Below, one piece after another: positions 44,419 through 55,164 of a stretch of DNA of 64,000 nucleotides. The notes under the pieces are model-generated. The model was not told the origin of the DNA. It saw only the letters and a program-made list of their open reading frames with translations, and did no database searches. Each line of letters opens with the position of its first letter. Within the stretch, counting starts at the first letter, position 1. This DNA is from Streptomyces sp. SLBN-31 (GTDB lineage: Bacteria > Actinomycetota > Actinomycetes > Streptomycetales > Streptomycetaceae). The position numbers and the translations under genes are program-made. The stretch lies in the NCBI RefSeq assembly GCF_006715395.1, contig NZ_VFNC01000003.1:868001-932000 (forward strand), written 5' to 3'.

Positions 44419-45107
44419 GTGTACCATCCGACGTGCATGGGGCCGTAGCCCGTCACTGGGTTCTTCGTCACGTAACAGGTGTGGTGCTGGTAGTACGCGG
44501 TGCCAGTGAACTTACGGCGCCACACGCCGTATTGAGCGTAGACGGTCTTGTGCGGAGGCACCCCCTTCACGTGAACCACGTTGCCCAGCTTGGCGGTTAT
44601 CGAAGCAGACAGTGTCACGCCGAACTTCGTGTTGACTTCCTGCAGTACGTTGCTGACCTTGGTCGTCAGTTCGCCGCTGAAGCTGACTCCGACGGTCCCG
44701 GACGTCTCGGCCGTGAAGTCCATGTCTTCTTTTTCACTGGTGCCGTTGTAGTTCGAGTTGCGGGGGCCCACGGCCCAGTGGTACTTGCCGCCCAGGGACT
44801 TTGGCTTGAACCAACGGCTCTCGTCGCAGTCGCCGGCGGCAGGGCACTTCTGGCCCGGTTGGCATGTACCACCGGGGATATCCGGCTCTTTGTCCAGCGC
44901 GGGATCCGTCGGCGCGTTACTCAGCGATTCTGTCGGGCTGGCAGGTGGTGCAGTGTTGAGTACGCCATCGACGTCGTCGTTCCCGTCCTGCGCCGTTGCT
45001 GTGACGGTCGGCGTCGGTATCGCTGCAGGATCAGCAGCCAGCGCGGGGACTGAAGTCCCCAAGACCATGGCGCTCGCGAAAACTATTGAGCTTGTGAATA
45101 GACGCAC
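44406..45107 (-). CDS. Secreted protein with beta-sheet domain, unknown
   Basis: 233 aa. The signal peptide is RLFTSSIVFASAMVLG...ALAADP. The mature region begins Pro/Thr-rich, then has CQPGQKCPAAGDCDE, four clustered cysteines, and a domain with GTVGVSFSGELTTKVSNV and YYQHHTCYVTKNPVTG. Codons such as CTA, TCA, ATA and GTT near the start are rare for this genome. GTG 45107 follows AGGGGGAC. The longer frame to 45158 lacks a signal peptide. Perhaps part of an acquired two-gene export unit with the lipoprotein. Confidence 0.68.
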   Translation of the reverse strand: MRLFTSSIVFASAMVLGTSVPALAADPAAIPTPTVTATAQDGNDDVDGVLNTAPPASPTESLSNAPTDPALDKEPDIPGGTCQPGQKCPAAGDCDESRWFKPKSLGGKYHWAVGPRNSNYNGTSEKEDMDFTAETSGTVGVSFSGELTTKVSNVLQEVNTKFGVTLSASITAKLGNVVHVKGVPPHKTVYAQYGVWRRKFTGTAYYQHHTCYVTKNPVTGYGPMHVGWYTWDE

Positions 45108-45329
45108 CTGTCCCCCTGTTCCTTGCGGATGGAAGCGGTTGGTCGGGCCGCTGATCAAGGAGATTAGGGATTAATGAGTAATGCAGGTGCAAAATTGAGC
45201 GGATCCTGAGCTTGGGCGGTCTCCTTGCCTGAAGAGCAGAGACATTCGGCGGCGGCGCCGAGGGGCGCGTGAGGCGTACGACGGCGCTCGCGTCGTGATG
45301 CGTGTGACGGCGTCCGGGCCCTGAGTCGT

Positions 45330-45373
45330 ACGACGGCGCCCCCCGCCTCGTGGGAGGCAGGGGGCGCCGTCGT
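45330..45373. terminator. Strong stem-loop terminator
   Basis: 14-base stem: 45330-45343 pairs with 45360-45373, with an inner GCCTC/GAGGC helix. It lies 12 bases beyond the stop of the Fe-S oxidoreductase (minus strand). Confidence 0.8.
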
Positions 45374-45384
45374 GGTCGGGTGGG

Positions 45385-47667
45385 TTACTTCACCGGCTCC
45401 GGTTCCGGGGCGCTCTCCGTCTCCTCCTCGCCCGCCGGGTCGACCGGCGTCCTGACGGATTCGAGGAGCAGCTGGGCGACGTCGACGACCTGGATGGACT
45501 CCTTGGCCTTGCCGTCGTTCTTCTTGCCGTTCACGGAGTCCGTGAGCATGACCAGGCAGAACGGGCAGGCCGTCGAGACGATGTCCGGGTTGAGCGAGAG
45601 GGCTTCGTCGACGCGCTCGTTGTTGATGCGCTTGCCGATCCGCTCCTCCATCCACATCCGCGCACCGCCGGCGCCGCAGCAGAAGCCGCGCTCCTTGTGG
45701 CGGTGCATCTCCTCGTTCCGGAGGCCGGGGACGTTGGCGATGATCTCGCGCGGGGGCGTGTAGATCTTGTTGTGGCGGCCCAGGTAGCAGGGGTCGTGGT
45801 ACGTGATGATGCCCTCGACCGGCGTGACCGGGACCAGCTTGCCCTCGTCGACGAGATGCTGGAGCAGCTGGGTGTGGTGGATGACCTCGTAGTCGCCGCC
45901 GAGCTGCGGGTACTCGTTGCCGATGGTGTTGAGGCAGTGCGGGCAGGTCGCGACGATCTTCTTGGCCGACTTGGGCTTGGCGGACTCCGGGACCACCTTG
46001 CCGTCGTCGTCGAGTTCCTCGCCGAACGCCATGTTCAGCGCCATGACGTTCTCCATGCCGAGCTCCTGGAACAGGGGCTCGTTGCCCAGGCGGCGGGCGG
46101 AGTCGCCGGTGCACTTCTCGTCGCCGCCCATGATCGCGAACTTGACGCCCGCGATGTGGAGCAGCTCGGCGAAGGCCTTGGTGGTCTTCTTGGCGCGGTC
46201 CTCCAGGGCGCCGGCGCAGCCGACCCAGTACAGGTACTCGACCTCGGTGAGGTCCTCGATGTCCTGGCCGACGACCGGGACCTCGAACTCGACCTCCTTG
46301 AGCCACTCCAGGCGCTGCTTCTTGGCCAGGCCCCAGGGGTTGCCCTTCTTCTCCAGGTTCTTGAGCATCGTGCCCGCCTCGGACGGGAACGCGGACTCGA
46401 TCATCACCTGGTAGCGGCGCATGTCGACGATGTGGTCGATGTGCTCGATGTCGACCGGGCACTGCTCGACGCAGGCGCCGCAGGTGGTGCAGGACCACAG
46501 GACGTCCGGGTCGATGACGCCGTTGTCCTCGGCGGTCCCGATGAGGGGGCGCTCGGCCTCCGCGAGGGCGGCGGCGGGCACGCCGGCCAGCTGCTCCTCG
46601 GAGGCCTTCTCCTCGCCCTCCATGCTCTTGCCGCCGCCGGCCAGCAGGTAGGGGGCCTTGGCGTGCGCGTGGTCGCGCAGGGACATGATCAGCAGCTTCG
46701 GGGAGAGCGGCTTGCCGGTGTTCCACGCGGGGCACTGCGACTGGCAGCGGCCGCACTCGGTGCAGGTGGAGAAGTCCAGCAGGCCCTTCCAGGAGAACTG
46801 CTCGACCTGGGAGACACCGAAGACGTCGTCGTCGCCGGGGTCGGTGAAGTCGATCGGCTTGCCGCCGGACGTCATCGGCAGCAGGGCGCCCAGGGAGGTC
46901 TCGCCGCCGGCGTTGCGCTTGAACCAGATGTTGGGGAAGGCCAGGAAGCGGTGCCAGGCCACGCCCATGTCGGTCTTCAGGGCAACCGTGATCATCCAGA
47001 TGAAGGAGGTCGCGATCTTCAGGCCGGCGAAGAAGTAGGTGAGGTTCTGCAGCGTGGAGACGTCCATGCCGGCGAGCCAGTGGACCACCGGGTAGGAGAT
47101 GAAGAACGAGGCCTCGTAGGAGTCCACGTGGTGCTGGGCGCCCTCGAGCGCGTGCAGCATGAAGATGCAGACGCCGACGATGAGGATGACGGCCTCGACG
47201 AAGTACGCCTGGCCGAAGTTGGAGCCCGCGAACCGCGACTTCCGGCCCGGCCTGCGCGGGTGGCTCAGCTGGCGGATGCCGATGAGCACCAGGATGCCGA
47301 GCACGGTCATCGTGCCGATGAACTCGACGAAGACGTTGTACGGCGTCCAGTCGCCGAGGACCGGCAGCAGCCAGTCGGCCTGGAACAGCTGGCCGATGGC
47401 GTTGACGATCGTCAGCAGCAGGGTGAAGAAGCCCACCGCCACGAACCAGTGCGCGACACCGACGACACCCCACCGGTTCATCCGGGTGTGGCCGAGGAAC
47501 TCCCTGGCCACGGTGACGGTGCGCCGGCCGGGTTCGTCGGTGCGGGTACCCGCGGGCACGCTCTGGCCGAGCCGCATGAAGTTGTAGATCTGCAGGATGG
47601 CGCGGGCGAACAGCGCCACGCCAACCACGATCAGAACCAGCGACACGATGATCGCGGCGAGTTGCAT
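45385..47667 (-). CDS. Membrane-bound Fe-S oxidoreductase (heterodisulfide reductase-like)
   Basis: 760 aa. The N-terminal about 250 residues form five or six membrane helices (cytochrome b-like gamma-subunit region; AIIVSLVLIVVGVALFARAI). Two 4Fe-4S motifs follow: CTECGRCQSQCP and CTTCGACVEQCP. The C-terminal part has two CCG-type domains (CPHCLNTIGNEY, CCGAGGARMWMEE) found in HdrB/GlpC-type proteins. The family is widely conserved in actinobacteria; electron donor and acceptor are not known. ATG 47667 after GAGGAG. Confidence 0.9.
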   Translation of the reverse strand: MQLAAIIVSLVLIVVGVALFARAILQIYNFMRLGQSVPAGTRTDEPGRRTVTVAREFLGHTRMNRWGVVGVAHWFVAVGFFTLLLTIVNAIGQLFQADWLLPVLGDWTPYNVFVEFIGTMTVLGILVLIGIRQLSHPRRPGRKSRFAGSNFGQAYFVEAVILIVGVCIFMLHALEGAQHHVDSYEASFFISYPVVHWLAGMDVSTLQNLTYFFAGLKIATSFIWMITVALKTDMGVAWHRFLAFPNIWFKRNAGGETSLGALLPMTSGGKPIDFTDPGDDDVFGVSQVEQFSWKGLLDFSTCTECGRCQSQCPAWNTGKPLSPKLLIMSLRDHAHAKAPYLLAGGGKSMEGEEKASEEQLAGVPAAALAEAERPLIGTAEDNGVIDPDVLWSCTTCGACVEQCPVDIEHIDHIVDMRRYQVMIESAFPSEAGTMLKNLEKKGNPWGLAKKQRLEWLKEVEFEVPVVGQDIEDLTEVEYLYWVGCAGALEDRAKKTTKAFAELLHIAGVKFAIMGGDEKCTGDSARRLGNEPLFQELGMENVMALNMAFGEELDDDGKVVPESAKPKSAKKIVATCPHCLNTIGNEYPQLGGDYEVIHHTQLLQHLVDEGKLVPVTPVEGIITYHDPCYLGRHNKIYTPPREIIANVPGLRNEEMHRHKERGFCCGAGGARMWMEERIGKRINNERVDEALSLNPDIVSTACPFCLVMLTDSVNGKKNDGKAKESIQVVDVAQLLLESVRTPVDPAGEEETESAPEPEPVK

Positions 47668-47883
47668 TTGGGGGCTCCTCGGGCCTGCGAGGGGTTCTCT
47701 CGAGGGAATCCTCGACATTACTAAGCGGTAACTTATGCAGTCCGTCTGAGACTACCCACATTCTCCGTCGCAATGTAGTCAGCGGTGCGGTGATCTGCGT
47801 CGCTGAGGGTCACCTCAAAGGTCCGGGACGATCCGATCGTGTTATTCGCGCCAAATTGATACATTCGCCCCTAATTTAGACCT

Positions 47884-48903
47884 GTGCTCTACGGGATCGC
47901 CGCCGCCACCACCGCCCTGCTCCTCGCCGCCGTGCTCTCCGCACTCCTGCGGGTCCCCGCCCTGCGCCTCGGGGTCGTCGACCGGCGGCGACAGCGGCCG
48001 CTGCCGCTGTCCGGGGGGGTGGCCGTCGTGCTCGCCGGCTGTCTGGTCGCCGGCGCCGGGGACTGGGCGGGCGTCGCGCCGCTCGGCGGCGGCGTGGGAC
48101 GCCTGCTCGTCGCCGGGGCCGCGGTCGCCGCGCTGGGCCTCCTCGGTGACATCGGGCGGCTCAGACTGCGGGTGCTCGTCGCCGGTACGGCGGTGGCGGC
48201 GGCCTGCGTGGTGCCGTACGGGGAGACGGGTGTCGGCGGGGGGCTGCTGGCCGTCGGGTGGATCACCTTCGTCGCCCTCGGGTTCCGCGCCCTCGACCAC
48301 GCCGACGCGCTCGCCGGGACCGTCGGCGTCCTCACCGCCTTCGGGGTGGGGGTCTGCGCCGCCGCCGAGGTGATGGAGGGGCTCGCCGTGCTGCTGAGCG
48401 TGCTGGCCGCCGCGCTGACCGGGTTTTTGATGCACAACTGGCCTCCCGCGCGCGTGGGACTCGGCGCCTGCGGCTCGCTGTTCGCCGGGTTCGTGCTGGC
48501 CGCCGCCGCGGTGTTCACGCGCGCCGGCTACGGGCTCGCTTCCACTGCGGGCGTGCTCTTCCCGCTCACCGCCGTCGCCAGCGCCGACGTGCTCCTCGTG
48601 GTGCTGGCGCGGCGGCTCGGCGGGCGGCCGCTGCAACGGCGCGGGCCGGACCATCTCGCCCAGCGGCTGCGGCGGTTGGGGGTGACCCCGCAGGGGATCA
48701 CCGTGCTGCTGGGAACCGGGGCGTTTGCGGGGGTGCTCGTCGGGGTGCTCGTGGACATGGGGTGGATCGCCGGATCCGGGGTGTGGTGGGTGGGGGCGGG
48801 CGCCCTGATCCTCGTCCTGGCACTGCTCCGAATCCCTGATCGTCCCCCTAGGGGTTCGGCATCTGCGCAGGTCACCGGCAGGTTGCGTGTAAGGAACGGA
48901 TAA
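47884..48903 (+). CDS. WecA/MraY-like membrane phosphotransferase with degenerate catalytic motifs
   Basis: 339 aa, about ten hydrophobic helices. The order of loops follows the WecA (GT4, UDP-GlcNAc:undecaprenyl-P) family: SGGVAVVLAG, GLLGDIGRLRLRVLVAG in place of the DDxxD loop, LDHADALAGTVG in place of NxxNFxDGxxG, and LGACGSLFAGF in place of MGDxGSxxLG. Key Asp residues are lacking at two loops. Activity is therefore uncertain. GTG 47884. The gene lies immediately upstream of the dnaK HAIR sites. Confidence 0.75.
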   Translation: MLYGIAAATTALLLAAVLSALLRVPALRLGVVDRRRQRPLPLSGGVAVVLAGCLVAGAGDWAGVAPLGGGVGRLLVAGAAVAALGLLGDIGRLRLRVLVAGTAVAAACVVPYGETGVGGGLLAVGWITFVALGFRALDHADALAGTVGVLTAFGVGVCAAAEVMEGLAVLLSVLAAALTGFLMHNWPPARVGLGACGSLFAGFVLAAAAVFTRAGYGLASTAGVLFPLTAVASADVLLVVLARRLGGRPLQRRGPDHLAQRLRRLGVTPQGITVLLGTGAFAGVLVGVLVDMGWIAGSGVWWVGAGALILVLALLRIPDRPPRGSASAQVTGRLRVRNG

Positions 48904-48905
48904 GA

Positions 48906-48926
48906 GTTGAGCCCATACGACTCATG
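48906..48926. promoter_or_regulatory. Second HspR operator (degenerate HAIR)
   Basis: GTTGAGC and ACTCATG, separated by 7 bases, match CTTGAGT-N7-ACTCAAG at 5 of 7 and 6 of 7 positions. It is 52 bases (about five helical turns) upstream of the perfect site. Confidence 0.6.
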
Positions 48927-48934
48927 TCTGTTGA

Positions 48935-51495
<2,561 letters not shown>

Positions 51496-51537
51496 CGTAG
51501 ACACCGAGCGGAACACCGGAAAGGGGGCGCGTCGAGG

Positions 51538-52719
51538 ATGAGCACCAAGGACTTCATCGAGAAGGACTACTACAAGGTCCTCGGCGTCCCCAAGGACGCC
51601 ACCGAGGCCGAGATCAAGAAGGCGTACCGGAAGCTCGCCCGCGAGTTCCACCCGGACGCCAACAAGGGCAACGTCAAGGCCGAGGAGCGCTTCAAGGAGA
51701 TCTCCGAGGCGAACGACGTCCTCGGTGACCCCAAGAAGCGCAAGGAGTACGACGAGGCCCGCACCCTCTTCGGCAACGGCGGCTTCCGCCCGGGGCCGGG
51801 CGGCGCGGGCGGCTCCTTCAACTTCGACCTGGGCGACCTCTTCGGAGGCGGCGCCCAGGGCGGCGGTCAGGGGGCCGGCGGCTTCGGCGGCGGGCTCGGT
51901 GACGTCTTCGGGGGCCTGTTCAACCGGGGCGGCTCGGGCACCACGCGCGTGCAGCCCCGGCGCGGCCAGGACATCGACACCGAGGTCAGCCTCAACTTCA
52001 CCGAGGCGATCGAGGGTGCGACGGTCCCGCTGCGCATGACCTCGCAGGCACCGTGCAAGGCCTGTTCCGGCACCGGCGACGCCAACGGCAACCCGCGGGT
52101 GTGCCCGACGTGCGTCGGCACCGGCCAGGTGGCCCGGGGTTCGGGCGGCGGCTTCTCGCTGACCGACCCGTGCCCGGACTGCAAGGGCCGCGGTCTGATC
52201 GCGGAGAACCCCTGCGAGGTCTGCCACGGCAGCGGGCGCGCCAAGTCGTCCAGGACCATGCAGGTCCGTATCCCGGCAGGGGTGGACGACGGCCAGCGCA
52301 TCCGGCTGCGCGGCAAGGGTGCGCCGGGTGAACGGGGCGGTCCGGCGGGCGACCTGTACGTCACGGTCCACGTCTCCGCGCACCCGGTCTTCGGCCGCAA
52401 GGGCGACAACCTCACCGTCACCGTGCCGGTGACGTTCTCCGAGGCGGCGCTCGGCGGCGAGGTCCGGGTCCCCACCCTGGGCGGCCCGCCCGTCACCCTG
52501 AAGCTGCCGCCGGGCACGCCCAACGGCCGTACGATGCGCGCCCGTGGCAAGGGCGCGGTCCGCAAGGACGGCACCCGCGGGGACCTGCTGGTCACCGTCG
52601 AGGTGAGTGTCCCGAAGGACGTGACGGGGAAGGCTCGTGACGCGCTCGAGGCGTATCGCGAGGCGACCGCGGGCGAGGACCCGCGGGCGGAGCTGTTCCA
52701 GGCGGCGAAGGGAGCTTGA
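51538..52719 (+). CDS. dnaJ: Co-chaperone DnaJ (Hsp40), first type
   Basis: 393 aa. The J domain has DYYKVLGVPKDA and the HPD motif in REFHPDAN. A Gly/Phe-rich linker (about 80-145) precedes four zinc repeats: CKACSGTG, CPTCVGTG, CPDCKGRG and CEVCHGSG. The C-terminal substrate domain includes VTFSEAALGGEVRVPTL. It delivers unfolded proteins to DnaK and triggers ATP hydrolysis. ATG 51538 lies 43 bases after grpE. All zinc ligands are present. Confidence 0.97.
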   Translation: MSTKDFIEKDYYKVLGVPKDATEAEIKKAYRKLAREFHPDANKGNVKAEERFKEISEANDVLGDPKKRKEYDEARTLFGNGGFRPGPGGAGGSFNFDLGDLFGGGAQGGGQGAGGFGGGLGDVFGGLFNRGGSGTTRVQPRRGQDIDTEVSLNFTEAIEGATVPLRMTSQAPCKACSGTGDANGNPRVCPTCVGTGQVARGSGGGFSLTDPCPDCKGRGLIAENPCEVCHGSGRAKSSRTMQVRIPAGVDDGQRIRLRGKGAPGERGGPAGDLYVTVHVSAHPVFGRKGDNLTVTVPVTFSEAALGGEVRVPTLGGPPVTLKLPPGTPNGRTMRARGKGAVRKDGTRGDLLVTVEVSVPKDVTGKARDALEAYREATAGEDPRAELFQAAKGA

Positions 52720-52724
52720 TCGAG

Positions 52725-53171
52725 ATGGACGGCCGTCGACGCAACCCGTATGAACTGACCGAGGAGACCCCGGTCTACGTCATCTCGGTGGCTGCCCAGC
52801 TCTCCGGTCTGCACCCGCAGACCCTGCGCCAGTACGACCGCCTCGGCCTGGTCTCCCCCGACCGCACGGCCGGGCGGGGCCGCCGCTACTCGGCCCGCGA
52901 CATCGAACTGCTCCGCCAGGTGCAGCAGTTGTCGCAGGACGAGGGCATCAACCTGGCCGGCATCAAGCGCATCATCGAGCTGGAGAACCAGGTCGCCGCG
53001 CTCCAGCAGCGCGTCGTCGAACTCCAGGCGGCCGTCGACGGGGCCGCCGCGGCGATGCAGCAGCGAGAGGCCGCCGTGCACGCCTCCTACCGGCGCGACC
53101 TGGTGCCGTACCAGGAGGTCCAGCAGACCAGCGCGCTGGTCGTGTGGCGGCCCAAGAAGGCGAAGGACTAG
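52725..53171 (+). CDS. hspR: HspR heat-shock repressor (MerR family)
   Basis: 148 aa. HTH residues lie in VYVISVAAQLSGLHPQTLRQYDRLGL with the wing TAGRGRRYSARDI; the coiled helix ELENQVAALQQRV follows, and the C-terminus ends ALVVWRPKKAKD. HspR binds HAIR elements ahead of dnaK and clpB and represses them with DnaK. The ATG at 52725 is preceded by GGGAG 9 nt away; a TTG at 52716 is possible. The gene is last in the operon and closes with a strong terminator. Confidence 0.97.
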   Translation: MDGRRRNPYELTEETPVYVISVAAQLSGLHPQTLRQYDRLGLVSPDRTAGRGRRYSARDIELLRQVQQLSQDEGINLAGIKRIIELENQVAALQQRVVELQAAVDGAAAAMQQREAAVHASYRRDLVPYQEVQQTSALVVWRPKKAKD

Positions 53172-53185
53172 CGACACGCGTGGAC

Positions 53186-53221
53186 GAAGGGGCCCGGAGG
53201 CGCAGACCTCCGGGCCCCTTC
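53186..53221. terminator. Bidirectional terminator of the dnaK operon
   Basis: A perfect 15-base stem (53186-53200 with 53207-53221) and CGCAGA loop lies 14 bases after the hspR stop and faces the convergent gene that ends at 53239. Confidence 0.9.
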
Positions 53222-53238
53222 GCATGCTCTCGCGGGCG

Positions 53239-54882
53239 TCAGCGGCCGACGAAGAACTCCAGCGTCGAACTCTGCCCGCTCTGGCGCCCGTAGGCGTCCA
53301 CGGCGTACACGGTGGCCGTGCAGGGGCCGTTGTACGGCGGTGTCCAGGAGATGTCGCCGGTGGTGGACAGCTGCGTGCCGCTGGCGCCGCAGGCGCCCTC
53401 GATCTCCCAGGAGTAGCCCTTCAGGACGCGGTCCTCGTCGCCCGCGCCGGGCGCGGCCGTGACCTTGACGGGGGAGCGGGCGGGGATTCCCGCCGAGACG
53501 AGCGTCAGGCTCGGCGCGGCCGGGCCGGTCTGGGTGGCCCGGGTGAGCCGGTCGACGGTGAGCACGTCGGAGGGCGCGGACTCGGCGCCCGTGCCGTCCA
53601 CGGCGACGACGTAGTAGGACGCCTCGCCGGCCGGGGCGACGATGTCGTCCCAACCGCCGCCGCGCACGCTGCCGATGGCGCTGAAGCCGCCGTCGGTGCG
53701 GCGGTAGACGTTGTACTGACCGGAGTCCTCGGGCAGGTCCCAGCGCAGCTCGGTCCGGTCGTCGTGGAGGGTGGCGGTCAGTCCGGCCGGGGCGGGCGTG
53801 CCGCTCGGCTCGGGCCGGGTGGCGGTCACCGGGGCGGAGGCGGGGGAGACGTTCCCGGCGCCGTCGACCGCGTACACCCGGTAGACGTAGGCGGTGCCGG
53901 TGTCGGCGCGTACGTCGGTGAAGGACGTGCCGGTCACCAGGCCGGGTCCGTCGGCGTCCTGCTGTCCCTCGGGCGCGCCCCACACCTCGTAGTGGTGGAC
54001 GTCCGCCGCGCCGGAGGCCTGCCAGGCGACGGTGTTCCCGGCGGTGGTGCCCTTCGCCGTGACGCCGGTGGGCTCTCCCGGCGCGGTGCGGTCGACGGTG
54101 GTCACGCCCTGGTCCGCGGTGCCGGCCGAGGTGTTGGCGGCCTTGTCGTAGGCGCGCACCTCGTAGTAGTACGTGTCGCCCGTCATCGGCAGGGCGGTGT
54201 CGGTGTACGACGTCGAGGTGGTCGTCGCGAGCGGCGCGGAGCCGAACGACGTGCCCTTCAGCCGCCGGTAGACCCGGTATCCGGCGAGATCCATCTCCTT
54301 GTTCTTCGTCCAGGTCAGCTTCGCCTTCCCGGTCGCCGCGTCGTACGACAGCGAAGTCCCGGCGGGCACCAGGGGCTTGACCTGGTCGACGGCGGCGGAG
54401 GTGCGGGGGGTGTAGGTGAACCGGACCTTCGCGGCGCCGGTGAAGTTCGCGTAGTCCACCCGGAGGGTGTGCTTGCCGGAGGGGATGGTGACGTGGACGG
54501 TCTTCTGCACCGTCGACGACACGTTCTTCCAGAGGTCGATCCTGCGGGTGCCGTCGAGGTAGACGCGGATGCCGTCGAGGCCGCTCGCGGTGAGCGCGAA
54601 GGGGCCGCCGGAACCGAAGTCGCGGGTGACGCTCCAGCGGACGCCGAAGTTGTCCTTCGGCAGGCCGGTGGCGGGGGCACCGCTCCAGCTCTGGTCGATG
54701 ACGCTGTCGCAGTCCGTCTTCTTCGCCGTACCGGAGAAGGCGGTGTTCCCGAAGAACTGGCGCTTGAAGACGGGCGAGGTGCAGGTGGTCGCCGCGGAGG
54801 CGGTGGAGACGGACGCGCCGAGGAGGGCGCCCGCGGTCGCGAGCACCAGCGTCGAAGCCGTCGTACGTCTGGCTGAGTTCAT
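53239..54882 (-). CDS. Secreted protein with PA14-like and fibronectin type III domains
   Basis: 547 aa. A signal peptide ends near STASAATT. Residues about 30-165 look PA14-like (FKRQFFGNTAFSG, NFGVRWSVTRDFGSGGPF, GIRVYLDG, SGKHTLRVDY). Then come about three fibronectin type III modules (GYRVYRRL, YYEVRAYDKA, HHYEVWGAPEG, YVYRVYAVDGAG, QYNVYRRT). No enzyme motif. The protein is probably extracellular and binds carbohydrate or wall. ATG 54882; convergent with hspR. Confidence 0.85.
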   Translation of the reverse strand: MNSARRTTASTLVLATAGALLGASVSTASAATTCTSPVFKRQFFGNTAFSGTAKKTDCDSVIDQSWSGAPATGLPKDNFGVRWSVTRDFGSGGPFALTASGLDGIRVYLDGTRRIDLWKNVSSTVQKTVHVTIPSGKHTLRVDYANFTGAAKVRFTYTPRTSAAVDQVKPLVPAGTSLSYDAATGKAKLTWTKNKEMDLAGYRVYRRLKGTSFGSAPLATTTSTSYTDTALPMTGDTYYYEVRAYDKAANTSAGTADQGVTTVDRTAPGEPTGVTAKGTTAGNTVAWQASGAADVHHYEVWGAPEGQQDADGPGLVTGTSFTDVRADTGTAYVYRVYAVDGAGNVSPASAPVTATRPEPSGTPAPAGLTATLHDDRTELRWDLPEDSGQYNVYRRTDGGFSAIGSVRGGGWDDIVAPAGEASYYVVAVDGTGAESAPSDVLTVDRLTRATQTGPAAPSLTLVSAGIPARSPVKVTAAPGAGDEDRVLKGYSWEIEGACGASGTQLSTTGDISWTPPYNGPCTATVYAVDAYGRQSGQSSTLEFFVGR

Positions 54883-55164
54883 TCGATCCTCTGATCGGTC
54901 GAGGACGGCTGTTCGGGACCGTCATGATCACGACTCGCGAGGTATCGGCTTGGTTGTACGGATCTTTGCCTGACGATTGCCTGCCGTTGCATGGAGAGTC
55001 CGTAAAGGGTGTTTGGAGGCGTTTCCTTCATGTCTTCACAAGCCAAGCGGAGCGTGGCGTTGCGCACTCGTTAAGTGGTTCCGCTTGACGCCCGGGGGCG
55101 GCTGCGCGTTGGCTTTTCAGACATCCGGGCACCTTCAGGCGCCCGTGTCCCGTAGGCACCAGAA

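Noticed and set aside
45697..47724. 675-residue plus-strand frame
   Set aside because: Antisense to the Fe-S oxidoreductase, which has clear Fe-S motifs.
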